A stretch of DNA of 64,000 nucleotides, taken from contig NC_067129.1 in assembly GCF_021347895.1 (NCBI RefSeq), positions 36,399,104-36,463,103 of the forward strand, given 5' to 3'. Every line of letters starts with the position of its first letter. Within the stretch, counting starts at the first letter, position 1. This document shows, piece after piece, positions 20,556 to 33,940 of the stretch. This stretch comes from Acanthochromis polyacanthus (lineage: Eukaryota > Chordata > Actinopteri > Pomacentridae). The position numbers and the translations under genes are program-made. Under the pieces are notes generated by a model. The model did not search any database and was not told the origin of the DNA. It saw only the letters and a program-made list of their open reading frames with translations.

Positions 20556-21441
20556 CCCTCAAGCGACCAAGCTATTTTAGCGACTAAAATGACCGACTGG
20601 GGTCATTTATGACTCCACTATATTTTACACAGGAATATGTCTACTTTAGTGCCTCTTTTTGTGCTTTCTTACCTATTCCACTCCACTGCATTATAAGATG
20701 GATATTCTAAAATAACCTTCTGTAATTATTCATGGATTTTAATCATTTTTGGCTCAGAGATAAAGTAAAACCATATGAACAATATGATGCATTGTAAGAA
20801 CGCAATAACATTTATTTGGACACGCTTTGTCTGCCACTTCTTTTAAAACTTTATTCCTTTTGTTTCCTCAATAGTAAATCAAAAGTACATAAAAACAAAA
20901 TCTACACAAACATCTTGTCTGTATGTGTGCAATGTAACATGCAGAGAAGTATTTAGATTAGGGGCGGCTGTGGCTCAGGTGGCAGAGCCGTTCGTCCAAT
21001 GCAAGACACTTTACCCACCTTACCTCCAGTGCTGCCACTTACACTGGTGTATGAATGTGTATGCTGTGTAATGTTGGTGGTGGTCAGAGGGGTTGTAGGA
21101 GTGGATTGGCAGCCAGTCAGTCTACCTCAGGGCAGCTGTGGCTAAAAATGTAGGTCTACCAGCTATAGTGCACTGCAAAAAAACTGAAATATAGCGATTA
21201 GAGGTAAAAAAAAAATAAAAATAAAACTAAGGCTTACAATAGTGAAAAACCTATAGATCTTTCAGTTTCCATTATCCTTGTCACACCAGTTGGCCGATCT
21301 CTACAAAAAACTATGAGCAGCTGTAGGACAAGTAGATTGACAAATTCATGGTAGGAAACATTTTTCGGAAAAAAGATATAAAAACGGCAAATATAATTAT
21401 ATGGCTGGGGTCATAAATGACCCCACTCGGTCGCTTGAGGG
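20556..21441. mobile_element. piggyBac-like MITE (TTAA target), 886 bp
   Basis: The TIRs are CCCTCAAGCGACC at 20556 and GGTCGCTTGAGGG ending at 21441. TTAA lies on both sides (20552-20555, 21442-21445). Subterminal ggggtcat..atga..cc blocks are mirrored. TTAA plus a CCCT start is the piggyBac signature. It carries no transposase and hosts a SINE piece. Confidence 0.85.
20962..21135 (+). repeat. tRNA-like SINE (family S2), truncated
   Basis: It starts ggggcggctgtggctcaggt, as does the longer copy at 54203, and keeps ccagtgctgccacttacact and tggtgtatgaatgtg. It is nested in the piggyBac-like MITE. Confidence 0.65.
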
Positions 21442-22035
21442 TTAAGGGACCAAAAGTAATTGGAAAGTTGGCTGCTCGGCTCTTCCATGGCCAGTCGTGT
21501 GTGTTATTCCCTCATCATTTCATTTACAAGGAGTAGATAAAAGGTCCTGAGTTCATTTCAAGTGTGGTATTTGCATTTTGGATTTGGTGAGATCAACTCT
21601 GAATACGAAGTCCAAAAAGCTGTCACCATCAGTAAAGCAAGCCATCACTAGCTGGCCATGGAAAACCAGTGTGGTGGATGACAGAACAATCCTTTCTCTG
21701 GTCAAGGAAAACCCCTTTTCAACAGCTGGCCAGATCAAGAACACTCTCCAGGAGGTACTCCCCCCGCCTTCCCTCCTCGCGAACCCTAATTAACAATTAG
21801 GCAGTGTGTAGACAATGGTTGAATTGATGTTTGCATATATTATTTGGGGATCTGATCTGTAGTTGCTCTGAATTGACTCCAAGGGACTTTCCTGACTTTA
21901 CGATAGTGTTACTTATTTAAACCGACAATTTAGAAAGTTGTTTTTATCTTGCTGACATGTTTCGACAGCTTCTGCTGTCTTCCTCAGAGCGTCATCTGAC
22001 GTTTGGTGACGTGTCCTTTTTATCACGTGGTCGGT

Positions 22036-22370
22036 GACGGATCTCCCTGTGCATGCGTGGGTTTTCTCCGGGTACTCTGGCTTCCTCCCACAGTCCAAAA
22101 AATATGCTGAGGTTAATTGACAACTCTAAATTGTCCGTAGGTGTGAATGTGAGTGTGATTGTTTGTCTGTATATGTAGTCCTGCGACAGACTGGCAACCT
22201 GTCCAGGGTGTCCCCTTCCTTCGCCCGAGTCAGCTGGGATAGGCTCCAGCACCCCCTGCGACCCTAGTGAGGATAAAGCGGTGTATAGAGAATGGATGGA
22301 GGGATGGATCTGTGCTGAGCTCCTCAAACTTTCCTAATTTAGCAGTTGTTGCTGTTGCAGAGAAATCAGT
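22036..22370 (+). repeat. Composite SINE-type repeat (family S1), 5'-truncated
   Basis: It shares tgcatgcgtgggttttctcc, ccacagtccaaaa, the gtcctgcgacagactgg region and gcggtgtatagagaatggat with the other S1 copies. From 22306 it continues with about 60 bp (ggatctgtgctgagctcctc... to gcagagaaat) that occur in inverse orientation next to the 2627-2984 copy. Confidence 0.75.
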
Positions 22371-22752
22371 AGCTGTGGTCACTTGTGATTACTCACAAGT
22401 TTAAGAGGCCATGCTACTAAGAAAATTTGATTATCACAACTGTCTACATCACCAAAATCGATGATTCAATGTACTGTATGAAAGTTTTTGACCCACAAGA
22501 ATTTGTCAGGTCCAAGACCAATAATAAGTCTAGAAGAACCATGAAAAGAACCATGATTGTTTTTTGTGACAAAGGTATGTGTTCTATTGATTCCATCAAA
22601 GATAATTAAGAGCTGTAGGAGTCGTTGAAGCTCAAGACACAATGACATGCTTGTTTTTTTCAAGTATCTAAAGTTTTTACATGACTGTAGTTACAATTCG
22701 AAGGTATGAATTTCACACAAAAAATCATATTTTTGTGAAATCAAAGTCCCAC

Positions 22753-22906
22753 CTCTGGATAAGGAACTGATCTCAGTTTGGTCTTCATCTTAACTGCTTT
22801 GGTTCTGAGTTGTTTGCAGTGGTCCTGAGCAGAAGCGAGGCTGAAGCTAGGATGGCTGGCTCGACTCTGGTCTTCTGATAATTGCAGCTCCTTGCACTCA
22901 GTGTCA
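22753..22906 (-). CDS. sim2: sim2 exon: start of the C-terminal half
   Basis: This 154-nt exon encodes DTECKELQLSEDQ at its start and KMKTKLRSVPYPE at its end. The KMKTKLR..PYP block is the conserved SIM2 segment after PAS-B. The acceptor is gcacacag and the donor ccagag|gtggga, ending at phase 0. Confidence 0.88.
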
Positions 22907-22996
22907 CTGTGTGCAGACAGACAGACATACACAGTGTACCTTGGAACTGGTTTAAGTGTTTTACATGGAGAATGACAGAGAGAGGGTGCTAACTCA

Positions 22997-23206
<210 letters not shown>

Positions 23207-23484
23207 TTACAAAGGGCCTCATTTTTTTAGAACCAAGACAATGCATTCGTCATTCAAAGAAGTTCCTTAAGTAGCTGTAACTTTAATAGACAAAAATGCA
23301 ATGCATCCACAATATTCACTGTGTTTCAAGTTTTTCACATTTCGTTCAGAGATACAAACTCTGATATACTAACAAATGCCATTCTATGCCATTCTCAAAA
23401 GACCAATCATCCAGCTACATGATGTCTGGATTTGTTCTTGTCCCTGAACTTCCACCCTCCACTAAATCACTTCTCCCCAACCTA

Positions 23485-23694
<210 letters not shown>

Positions 23695-23913
23695 TTAACA
23701 GCAATCCACATATCTGCAACTGCTAACTAACTGACATGGCACACATATTTGAAAATGTACATTTTCAAAACATGCTATCCCATACATGCAAAGGTTAATG
23801 TGTAAATTGATAATTTTTGTGACAACCTTTGCTATCTTTTAAACGCGGATTATCAAGACCTCATGATATTATGGCTTTATGTGTCTGTCCACATAGTCAA
23901 ATGTCTCTCCTAC

Positions 23914-24113
23914 CTCATGTCCAAAAAGATGAGTTTAAAGTCCAGGCTGGCCCGGAACATGAACATGTTGCTGTAGAGTTTAATTTCAGTGATACCACTG
24001 GAAGGAAGAGAGTGACCAACTGCCACCAGACCCATAGTCTGATAACAGGATTCATACAATGCCATGTCCACCATGTACTGACGCACTTTTAGATAGCCAC
24101 TGCAGTGGATGAC
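23914..24113 (-). CDS. sim2: sim2 exon: inter-PAS to PAS-B
   Basis: This 200-nt exon starts [20 protein letters not shown] and continues through [10 protein letters not shown] and [19 protein letters not shown] to FLDM plus two bases. [14 protein letters not shown] and KLYSNMF favour SIM2 over SIM1. The acceptor is cttttag and the donor catgag|gtagg. Confidence 0.92.
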
Positions 24114-24119
24114 CTAAAA

Positions 24120-24750
24120 GAAGACAACATGAAACAAAAAGTCCTAATATTTTCTAAATCAAACTGCATTGTGTTCAACCTAGGAACTACCATTTGTACT
24201 CGCAACTGCTGTTGTCTTGTGCAACTAACATCCTGATGCCAAATATCATATACTCTGCTTTTTTAGTTTACACTTAATGTTACTAATTATCTGATGTGTA
24301 TAGGCTAATACTGGTAAAATTAACATGTTGGTTATTTATTTGATTTGCTGACAGCAAATCAAAACAGGAGCAGAGATGCTGCAATGTATTTGATGGAAAA
24401 GGTTCACCCATATATAAGACATCCTAGTTTGTTCATGATTTCAACACTGAAAAGTCTGTTCATGTGTAATGACAATTTTTCTGACTACAGCCACTCATTC
24501 ATTTATGTTTTCATAGTTTTTCAGCTAGTAACTTTAATGATTTATGAGGTCACATTCTGTAATGTAGCCAAGAGCAAAAATAATGTCACCACTGCAAATT
24601 TCCTACTATTAAACAAAAATCTTTCTAATAAAAAAAACTATGACACAACAATATTTTGACTTCAATAAATGGATCAAACTTTAACAGTAAAATAATATTC
24701 AGCTGTGAATAAGTTCAAGATTCAATGGTGTAACAAGTGATTTTATTGTA
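24120..24750. other. sim2 intron sequence without recognised elements
   Basis: AT-rich sequence. The ORF at 24345-24659 has no recognisable domain. Confidence 0.4.
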
Positions 24751-24895
24751 GGGTATAGAGCTCCGGAAGATGACATCACACAATCCCGGCAAGCAACAGT
24801 CGAAATCAAAACACCGCCATATTGGCAGGAAGGCACGCTGTTTAAACTACTGCCAGCTAACTCCTAAACGTTCTTCAGCGTCGACATCAGAGATA

Positions 24896-25115
24896 TGGTG
24901 GACAGTTGTTGCGGCCCGGGATGACAGAACAGCCGAGGACGAGCAAAGGGGAGAGCATTTTATCGCATTCCCAAAGATCCTGAAAGACGACAGAGGTGGA
25001 TCACTGCCATAAAACATGCAAGAAGCGAGCAGAAGAAAACGGAGCGGTGGGAACCCACAGGCAACGGATTCCGCTTATGTAGCGACCACTTTGTATCAGA
25101 TACAGAATCCGTTTC
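24896..25115 (+). pseudogene. THAP-type zinc finger remnant
   Basis: From ATG 24896 the frame reads MVDSCCGPG, then a TGA where the second cysteine of the CxxxC pair is expected. It continues FYRIPKDPERRQRWITAIK, then WEPTGNGFRLCSDHFVSD. The F.RIPKDPERR..W and R.LCSDHF blocks (with the CxxH of C2CH) define a THAP domain, the DNA-binding module of several transposases. The catalytic part is absent. Confidence 0.7.
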
Positions 25116-25146
25116 CTAAGCTTTATATCTGATCGCGTAATTTCTC

Positions 25147-25449
25147 TTACCCCTCAAGGCTTTTATATGCTTTAAGAGATTCACCGGAGTAGGATGAAGG
25201 AAAATTTATCAGGTAACTGTAGATGTCAGGGTACCGCAGGTCCGGTAAAAGGTCCGCTCCGACCGCCTCAAGATTCTTAAATAAGATACCGGGGGCATGA
25301 TATGGATCGGATATGTTTAGTTTGTCCAGTTTGTTTGTATATTTTATAATATCGTCTGATTTAAAATGAAAAGTAAACTCAGACGGCGTAAATTTTCTAC
25401 CAGCGCCAGAGTTTCCTGCCAACATGGCGGCGTAAACAAACGGAGTCAC
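25147..25449 (-). pseudogene. N-terminal exon of a YqaJ-associated transposon protein (probable)
   Basis: The 100-codon minus-strand frame includes FTPSEFTFHFKSDDIIKYT, then NKLDKLNISDPYHAPGILF, LRYPDIYSYLINFPSSYSGE and LKAYKSLEG. This pattern precedes the YqaJ nuclease domain in fish transposon-borne proteins, as far as I recall; the nuclease itself is not in the window. It is intact but stops after KSLEG. Confidence 0.5.
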
Positions 25450-25469
25450 ATGACGTCCGGAGCTCTATA

Positions 25470-26784
<1,315 letters not shown>

Positions 26785-27309
26785 TTAATCACATTATATA
26801 GCACATTGTGTTTAAAGAATATGATAACCCAGGGCTGTGGTCACCAGTAACACTTCTTCCTCCATAGTTTTTTTTTAATGGCTTGTTTGTTTTTTACAAA
26901 CCAGGCCATGTACATGCAGCTTACTTAGCAGGGGTCATAAGAGGGGCCAACAGAGATACTTGGTATGCTTACCCAGTTGCCAGCACTGCCCAGACCCAAA
27001 TTTACAGAAACATTCCACTGTTCAACACCTCCAACACAGTATATTGTCTTAAATACTGCTTTAATTCTTTCCAAAACCTGTCTGACTGTGTGTAAACATG
27101 ACTGAAAGAGTCTCCTAACTATTACATGTTTACTCTGTGAACATTCACAGTTTATTGATACAGATGAAGTCTATATTGGTCATCCTCTTGTTAGACGATC
27201 AGTCAGAAATGTCTTGAGCACCATGTCAAAAGCCAACCAGAATAATTTCAAGGATTGTGAAACAATGCCCTTTTGCCAACCCTTTAACCTAGTCTGTCCA
27301 CTAGCCTAA

Positions 27310-27562
27310 CAACATTGTAAATGGTTTACATTTATATAGCACCTTTCTACCTTGGTGGTACTCAAAGCACTTTACAATGTGTTTCTCATTCACTCCTTCA
27401 CACATTCCCACACTTATGGCGACACAACTTCCATGCTTGTACCTTGGTGCCTGCCTGCCATTGGGAGCAACTTGAGGTTCAGTATTTAGCCCAAGAACAT
27501 TTTGACGTGCAGAAGGGCCAACCTGGCAGTCAACGGACAACCCGTTCTACCATCTGAGCCAC
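27310..27562 (-). repeat. tRNA-like SINE (family S2), minus orientation
   Basis: In minus orientation it runs from a ggctcagatggtagaac-type head to ggtgctatataaatgtaaac. It shares the layout of the copy at 54203 (head, ttcttgggc, gtgtgtgaatg, cgctatataa). Confidence 0.6.
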
Positions 27563-28108
27563 AGTAACTCGATTGTTTTTATAATTTAACAAAGTGGTCA
27601 AAATGGTAAAAATCAAAGAAGTATATGCTGAGATCCCACATAACTCTCTGTTAAAAGGCTTTCAGTCATAAATTGTATACCTCCAACCCCAAACTGTCTT
27701 TCAATAGGACACTACTATCTCACACTTCACAATCTAATCACAAAAATACATCATCTAAAGCTTAGGTTAAACTCATGATCAGAGATAGATGTACTTGTAA
27801 AGACTGTTACAACATCTTACATTCTACAGAGAGCAACACAATATGGCATGACTGTTGCACTGATGGACAGTGGTGGATCTAAGTAAAAGTACTGATACAG
27901 TAATGTTGTTTTGAGTTATTGGACTTTCTCTCTAATATTTGATTTTGGTGAGATATTGAATCGTTTCAGAATCAGAGTCAGCTTTTTTGGCCAAATATGT
28001 GAACACATAAAAGATATTTGACTCAATGGCAGGAGCAGTGATTGTTTATCTACCACACACAACTATAGGTATGTGTAAAAGAGCATGTTTGAAATGATCA
28101 TAGTTTTT
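27563..28108. other. sim2 intron sequence without recognised elements
   Basis: AT-rich. No repeats or ORFs of note were recognised. Confidence 0.35.
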
Positions 28109-28559
28109 ACAGTGCTCTGAAAAAGTATTTGCACCCCTACAGATATCTTCTTCTTATTTTCCTTTTGGCTTTCCACTTCAGGGGTCACCACAGTGAATCA
28201 TCTGCTTTCATCTAACGTTATCCTCTGCATCCTCTTCTGTCACACCAACTAACTTCATGCCCTCTTTCATTGTATCCATAAACTTCCACTTTGATCTTCC
28301 TCATGAACTCCTGCCTGACAGTTCAAAAGTCAGCATTGTTCTACCAATATATTCACTATCCTTTCACTGTGCATGTCCAAACCATCTCAGTCTATCCTCT
28401 CTGACTTTATCTCCAAAACATCTAACATGTGCTGTCCCTCTGTACTCACGCCTGATCCTATCCAACCTGGTCACTCCCAAGGAGAACTTCAACATTTTAA
28501 TCTCTGCTACCTCCAGCTCGGCCTCCTGTCCTTTCCTCAGCGTCTCTGTCTCTAAACTA

Positions 28560-30140
28560 CAGTGCTCAAAAAAATTAAAGGAACACTTTTTAATCTAAGT
28601 ACTGCATCAAGTCAGTCAAACATGTGGAATACTGATCTGGTCAAGTAAGTAACAGAGGAGGTTTTTAGTCAGTTTCAACTGCTTTGGTGTTCATGAAATT
28701 AACAACAGGTGCACTAGAGGGGTAACAATGAGACAACCCCCAAAACAGGAATGAGTTTACAGGTGAAGGCCACTGACATTTTTTTCCTTCCTAATGTTTT
28801 AAGACTGTTTTTCACTAGTTTTGCATTTGGCTAGGGTAAGTGTCACTCCTGGTAGCATGAGGCGATACCTGGACCCTACAGAGGTTGAAGAGGCAGTCCA
28901 ACTTCTCCAGGATGGCATATCAATGCATGCCATTGCCAGAAGGTTTGCTGTGTCTCCCAAGCACAGTCTCAACAGCATGCAGGAGATTCCAGGAGACAGG
29001 CAGTTAGTCTGGGAGAGCTTGACAGGGCTGTTGAAGGTCCTCAACCCATCAGGAGGACAGGTATCTGCTCCTTTGTGCAAGGAGGACCAGGATGAGCACT
29101 GCAATAGCTCTACAAAATGACCTCCAGCAGACCACTGGTGTGAATATCTCTGATCAAACAATCAGAAAGAGATGTAATGAGAGTGGTCGGAGGGCCAACC
29201 GTCCTCTCGTGGGCCCTGTGCTTGCTGATGGGCACTGTGGAGCTCGGTTGGCATTTGCCATAGAACACAGGAATTGGCAGGTCCACCACTGGTGCCCTGT
29301 GCTTTTCACAGGTGAGAGCAGATTCACCCTGAGCACATGTGACAGACATGAAAGGGTCTGGAGAACCCGTGGAGAACATTATGCTGCCTGTAACATTGTT
29401 CAGCATGACCGTTTTGGTGGTGGGTCAGTGATTGTCTGGGGAGGCATATCCATGGAAGGATGCACAGACCTCTACAGGCTGGACAATGGCATTCTAACTG
29501 CCATTAGGTGTCAGGATGAAACGCTTGGACCCACTGTCAGACCCTACATTGGTGCAGTGGTCCTGGATTCCTTCTGATGCACGACAATGCCCAGTCTTAT
29601 GTGATAAGAGAACTCATGCAGTTCCTCGAGGATGAAGGAATTGATGCCATTAGCTGGCCCCCATGCTCACCTGACCTGAATCCAATACAACACCTTTGGA
29701 ACATTATGTTTTGTTCCATCAGACACCATCAGGTTGCTCCTCAGAATGTCCAGGAGCTCGGTGATGCCTTGGTCCTTTTCTGGGAGGAGATATCCCAGGA
29801 CACCATCCGTCGTCTCATTCAGAGCTTGTCCCGACATTGTCAGTCATGCATACAAGCACATGGAGGCCATACAAACTACTGAATACCATTTTGAGGTGCT
29901 GCCAAGGAATTTCAGAAAGATGGACCAGCCTGCCACATCAGTTTTTCACTTTGATTTTGAGGTGTCTTGAATTTAGCCCTCCTGGGGGTTGATAATTTTC
30001 ATTTCCATCAAACAGTGTGGCATCTTTTCATTCCTAGCACATTATCCAGTCCATATCAATGTAAATATCCAGTTTGTTTTTTCCCCACATTGAAATAATG
30101 ATATGTTTTCAAAGTGTTCCTTTAATTTTTTTGAGCATTG
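28560..30140 (+). mobile_element. Tc1-like transposon, complete, 1581 bp
   Basis: TA lies on both sides (28558-28559, 30141-30142). The TIRs are cagtgctcaaaaaaattaaa at 28560 and its near-inverse ending gagcattg at 30140. It inserted into the degenerate RTE LINE; the LINE sequence resumes directly after the TA. Confidence 0.9.
28857..29882 (+). pseudogene. Tc1 transposase, frameshifted, catalytic residues lost
   Basis: It starts MRRYLDPTEVEEAVQLLQDG (HTH), is frameshifted after SPKHSL, continues 29092-29577 and, after another shift, 29577-29882. The first catalytic position reads FTGESRF (D to G) and the third DLNPIQHLW (E to Q); the second, HDNAQS, is intact. The related copy at 1-854 has D and E at these sites. 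This copy cannot be catalytic even if its frame were whole. Confidence 0.85.
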
Positions 30141-30969
30141 TATATAGCATCACTGGTCTCACCCCCGTTTGTAAATTTTTCCTTTATCACACATCATACC
30201 TGACACTTTTCTACACCCATTTCAACCTCCCTGAAAACCACATGATACTCTTCCTATTTCAGCTTCTACAATTTCGTCCTCTGGTGGTCATCCCACACAC
30301 CTATGCACACATCCTATGCTGTCTGACTACACTGTCACCTATCACTACTCTGCAGTTACTGATCTCCTTCAGATTGCATCATCTATACAAGCTAGTCTAT
30401 CTGTGTGCTCCAACCTCAGCTCTTATGAGTCATGGTATGTTCCTGCCCCTTCGGTAAGAAGGTATTCACTACAGCCATTTCCATCTTTTTGCAGTCTGCC
30501 ACCATCTGTCCTTTTGTACTCCTGTCCTGGATACCAAACCTGTCCCCCACTTCCTTGTCACCTCTCTTGCCTGCCACTGAAAGTCTGCACCAATTACCAC
30601 TCTCTCACGACTGGAGATACTCTGATTTGGTTTTACATCAGATGTCCTTCCTCACACAACCCTCTCTATTTATGCAGGCTTGGGACTGGTGTAACAATCC
30701 AGATGAACCCCCCAGTCAAAGTGTACCTGGGCATAAACTGGCCTAGGCCAAAGTGTATTCAGGAGTATACTCTGACCTAGGCCAGTTTATACCCCGGTTT
30801 ATACCTTGGCCTCTGCCAGTTTATACCTGTTGAAACATAAAGATTAAACACGTTAAACTCTGAATTGTTAAGTTATTTAGGGTTTTCTGATAAAGAGGTA
30901 GGCTCAGCAAGCAAATCATTATGAAAGAACATAGCTAGAATGTCCATCCATCCATCCATTTTCCTCCGC

Positions 30970-32728
30970 TTATCCGGGGCCGGGTCGCGGGGGCAGCAGG
31001 CGAAGCAGGTCGTTCCAGACGTCCCTCCCCCTGGCGACGCTTTCCAGCTCTTCCTGGGGGATCCCGAGGCGTTCCCAGGCCAGACGAGATATATAATCTC
31101 TCCAGCGAGTTCTGGGTCTGCCCCGGGGTCTCCTCCCAGACGGACGTGCTCGGAAAACCTCCAAAGGAAGTCTCCCTGGAGGCATCCGAATCAGGTGGCC
31201 AAACCACCTCAACTGGCTCCTTTCGATGCGAAGGAGCAGCGGCTCTACTCTGAGCTCCCTCCGTATGTCTGAGCCCCTCACCCTATCTCTAAGGCTGAGC
31301 CCAGCCACCCTACGGAGGAAGCTCATTTCGGCCGCTTGTATCCACGATCTTGTTCTTTCCGTCACTACCCAAAGCTCATGACCATAGGTGAGGGTTGGAA
31401 CGTAGATGGACTGGTAAATCGAGAGCTTCGCCTTACGGCTCAGCTCCCTCTTCACCACGACGGTTCGGTACAACGCCCGCATTACTGCTGACGCCGCACC
31501 AATCCGCCTGTCCATCTCTCGCTCCATTTTCCCATCACTCGTGAACAAGATCCCGAGATACTTAAACTCCTTCGCTTGGGGAAGCAACTCCCCCCCAACC
31601 CGGAGGAAGCATTCCACCGGTTTCCGGCAGAGAACCATGCCTCGGACTTGGAGGTGCTGATCCACATCCCTGCCGCTTCACACTCGGCTGCAAACCACTC
31701 CAGTGTGTGCCGGAGGTCACGGTCTGAGGATGCCAACAAAACCACATCATCCGCAAAAAGCAGAGAAGCGATCCTGAGACTCCCAAACCGAAAACCCTCC
31801 CCACCATGACTGCGCCTTGAAATCCTGTCCATGAAAACCACAAACAGGATTGGAGACAAGGGGCAGCCCTGGCGGAGTCCAACACCCACCGAAACGTGCC
31901 TGACTTAATGCCGAGTATGCGTACACAGCTCTCACTTTGGTTGTACAGGGACCGAACGGCCCGTAACAACGAGCCTCGGACCCCATACTCCCGCAGTGCC
32001 CTCCACAAAGCCCCTCGGGGGACACGGTCGTACGCCTTCTCCAGATCTACAAAACACATGTAGACTGGCAGGTCATACTCCCATGATCCCCTCAGCAGCT
32101 CCGCAAGGGTAAAGAGCTGGTCCACTGTTCCACGACCGGGACGGAATCCGCATTGCTCCTCCTGAATCCGAGGTTCGACTATCGGCCGAATCCTCCCTTC
32201 CAGCACCCGAGAGTAAACTTTCCCGGGGAGGCTGAGAAGTGTGATACCACGGTAGTTGGCACACACTCTCCGATCCCCCTTTTTAAAAATAGGGACCACC
32301 ACCCCGGTCTGCCACTCCCCAGGTACTGTACCCGATGCCCACGCGACATTGTATAGACGTGTCAACCAAGACAGTCCAACAATGTCCAGAGCCTTCAGCA
32401 TCTCAGGGCGAATCTCGTCCACACCTGGCGCCTTGCCACCAAGGAGCTTTTTAACTACCTCGGCGACCTCTGCCACGGATATGGACGCAGATACCCCCGA
32501 GTCTTCAGGCTCTGCCTCCTCCATAGAGGACGTGTTTACCGGGTTCAGGAGTTCCTCGAAGTGCTCTTTCCACCGCCCGACGATATCCCCAGTATGGGTC
32601 AGCAGTTCTCCACCCCGACCATACACAGCCTGAGCGAAGCCCTGCCTCCCCTTCCTGAGGCGTCGAATGGTTTGCCAGAACTTCCCCGAGGTCGACCGAA
32701 AGTCCTTCTCCATGGCCTCCCCGAACTC
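30970..32728 (-). pseudogene. Rex3 reverse transcriptase, two frameshifts
   Basis: The first segment (32713 to about 31893) has APGVDEIRPEMLKAL, CANYRGITLLSLPGK, FRPGRGTVDQLF and FVDLEKAYDRVP. After a shift near 31893 come LRQGCPLSPILFVVFMDR and SLLFADDVVLLAS (catalytic FADD intact). After a second shift near 31650 come FKYLGILFTSDG and the C-terminal LRWFGHLIRMPPGR...WRDYISRLAWERL to the stop at 30970. Nearly complete but inactive. Confidence 0.87.
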
Positions 32729-32731
32729 CTC

Positions 32732-33940
32732 TCACACCCGAGTTTTAGCTTCCACAACTGCCGCAGCTGCCGCCCTTTTGGCCAGCCGGTACCTGTCAGC
32801 TGCTTCAGGAGACCCCTGAGCCAACCAGGCTCGAAAAGTCTCCTTTTTCAGCCTGACGGCCTCCCTCACCGCTGGTGTCCACCAGCGGGTCCTTGGATTG
32901 CCACCGCGACAGGCACCAGTGACCTTCAGACCACAGCTCCTAACAGCTGCTTCTGCAATGGAGGCTTTGAACATGGACCACTCAGAATCCATGTCCCCAA
33001 CCTCCCCCGGGATGCAGGAGAAACTCTTCCGGAGGTGGGAGTTGAAAACCCTACGGACAGGGTCCTCCGCCAGACGTTCCCAGTTCACCCGCACTACACG
33101 TTTGGGTTTACCAGGTCTGTCCGGCAGTCTTCCCCGCCATCGGATCCAACTCACCACCAGGTGGTGATCAGTTGACAGCTCTGCACCTCTCTTCACCCGA
33201 GTGTCCAAGACATACAGCCGCAGGTCTGACGATACGACTATAAAGTCGATCATCGACCTTTGGCCTAAGGTGCTCTGGTACCAAGTACACTTATGAGCAA
33301 CCTTATGCTCTAACATGGTGTTTGTTATGGCCAAACCATGACTAGCACAGAAGTCCAATAACAAAACACCACTCGGGTTCAGATCGGGCAGGCCATTCCT
33401 CCCAATCACCCCCCTCCAGGTTTCTCCATCGTTGCCCACGTGAGCGTTGAAGTCTCCCAGGAGAACTATGGAATCCCCGGGCGGTACCCCTTCCAGGACC
33501 CCACCCAGAGACTCCAAGAAGGCCGAATACTCTGAACTGCTGTTCGGCGCATAAGCACAGACAACAGTCAGAGTTTTCTCCCCTGCAACACGAAGTCGCA
33601 GAGAGGCGACCCTCTCGTTCTCCGGGGAGAACTCCAACAAAGCGGCGCTCAGCCGGGGGCTTGTGAGTATCCCCACACCCGCCCGGCGCCTCTCACCCTG
33701 GGCAACTCCGGAGTAGGAGAGAGTCCGACCCCTCTCCATTCTGATTCTGGTTCCAGAACCCTTGCTGTGCGTGGAGGCGAGCCCAACTATATCTAGCCGG
33801 TATCGCTCCACCTCCCGCACCAGCTCAGGTTCCTTCCCCGCCAGTGAGGTGACGTTCCACGTCCCCAGAGCTAGTCTACGCCACCAGGGGGCGGCACGCC
33901 CAGGCGCCCGCTCCTGCCTACTGCCCGGTGGGCATAGCAC
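32732..33940 (-). pseudogene. Rex3 endonuclease region
   Basis: The 402-codon open frame has APE-type endonuclease blocks [57 protein letters not shown] and [15 protein letters not shown]. Its stop at 32732 is a single in-frame TGA (VAEAKTRV*EEFGEAM-type context, probably from TGG). The RT continues in the same frame at 32713. Confidence 0.88.

Larger units (their letters stand above)
20345..21765 (+). mobile_element. Tc1-like relic split by a piggyBac-like MITE
   Basis: The left part, 20345-20551 (aatatttggacaatgacaca, caccaccacaatggatttga), and the right part, 21446-21765 (gggaccaaaagtaattgg to ctccaggaggtac), match the 5' end of one fish Tc1 family. The coding remnant at 21578-21757 reads KSKKLSPSVKQAI, then VVDDRTILSLVKENPFSTAG, with the HTH middle deleted. 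The C-terminal two-thirds is missing. Confidence 0.75.
24757..25466. mobile_element. ISL2EU-like MITE with two gene-end remnants
   Basis: The TIRs are AGAGCTCCGGA at 24757 and TCCGGAGCTCT ending at 25466, with AT on each side (24755-24756, 25467-25468). The left half encodes a THAP-type domain on plus; the right half encodes a different N-terminal exon on minus. ISL2EU transposons are known for 2-bp AT targets and a second YqaJ-type gene. The assignment is inference from these three traits. Confidence 0.6.

Noticed and set aside
24345..24659. 104-codon plus ORF between sim2 exons
   Set aside because: AT-rich, no domain, no homology recognised, lies in an intron.
31562..32713. The 383-codon Rex3 ORF taken as one real protein
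   Set aside because: Its last ~120 codons follow a frameshift near 31893; the true RT motifs B and C are in another frame.
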